A DNA stretch of 5,495 nt from Acidiphilium sp. CAG:727 (GTDB taxonomy: Bacteria > Bacillota > Clostridia > Christensenellales > Borkfalkiaceae), in assembly GCA_000437515.1 (NCBI GenBank), contig FR898436.1, positions 1 to 5,495 of the forward strand, read 5' to 3'. This document shows positions 5,489 through 5,495 of this stretch, in pieces (the first letter of the stretch is position 1; every line of letters starts with the position of its first letter). The notes under the pieces are model-generated. The model made no database searches. It saw only the letters and a list, made by a program, of their open reading frames with translations, and was not told the DNA's origin. The position numbers were made by a program, and so were the translations under genes.

Positions 5489-5495
5489 AAAACCC

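Overview
The window looks like a chromosomal housekeeping segment from an anaerobic, clostridia-like Firmicute, possibly a gut lineage near Christensenellales; that placement is inferred from gene style, not proven. The clues are an iscR-iscS-iscU cluster with a NifU-like IscU scaffold and no hscBA/fdx genes, a prmA-mtaB pair of the Gram-positive type, sigma-A-like promoters, and intrinsic terminators with U tracts.

Layout from left to right. A perfect 21-bp hairpin (4-51) precedes a promoter-like sequence (84-112) that sits so close to prmA that the transcript may be almost leaderless. prmA (ribosomal protein L11 methyltransferase, 122-1069) overlaps mtaB (tRNA ms2t6A methylthiotransferase, 1066-2301) by 4 bp. 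A strong hairpin with U tracts on both sides (about 2311-2363) ends mtaB and, from the other side, a convergent minus-strand gene (2369-3016). That gene encodes an unrecognised 215-aa protein with a four-cysteine zinc-ribbon-like module. A 430-bp stretch without a convincing gene follows (3017-3446). It holds a 26-bp imperfect inverted repeat whose arms lie about 230 bp apart, further symmetric matches inside it, an AT-rich tract, a perfect consensus promoter and a palindromic operator. The operon iscR (3447-3836), iscS (3847-5034) and iscU (5027-5428) then runs to a terminator at 5446-5488.

How the genes fit together. IscS takes sulfur from cysteine and passes it to the IscU scaffold. IscR probably senses cluster status and represses its own operon through the palindrome just downstream of the transcription start. 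MtaB is a user of such clusters: it carries the cysteines for two [4Fe-4S] centres. It is transcribed separately, so the link is functional rather than operonic. PrmA and MtaB both modify the translation machinery.

I see no convincing new multi-gene system. The items most worth a second look are the inverted-repeat element between the divergent genes, the compressed cysteine motif of IscR with its operator, the unassigned zinc-ribbon protein, and the near-leaderless arrangement of prmA.
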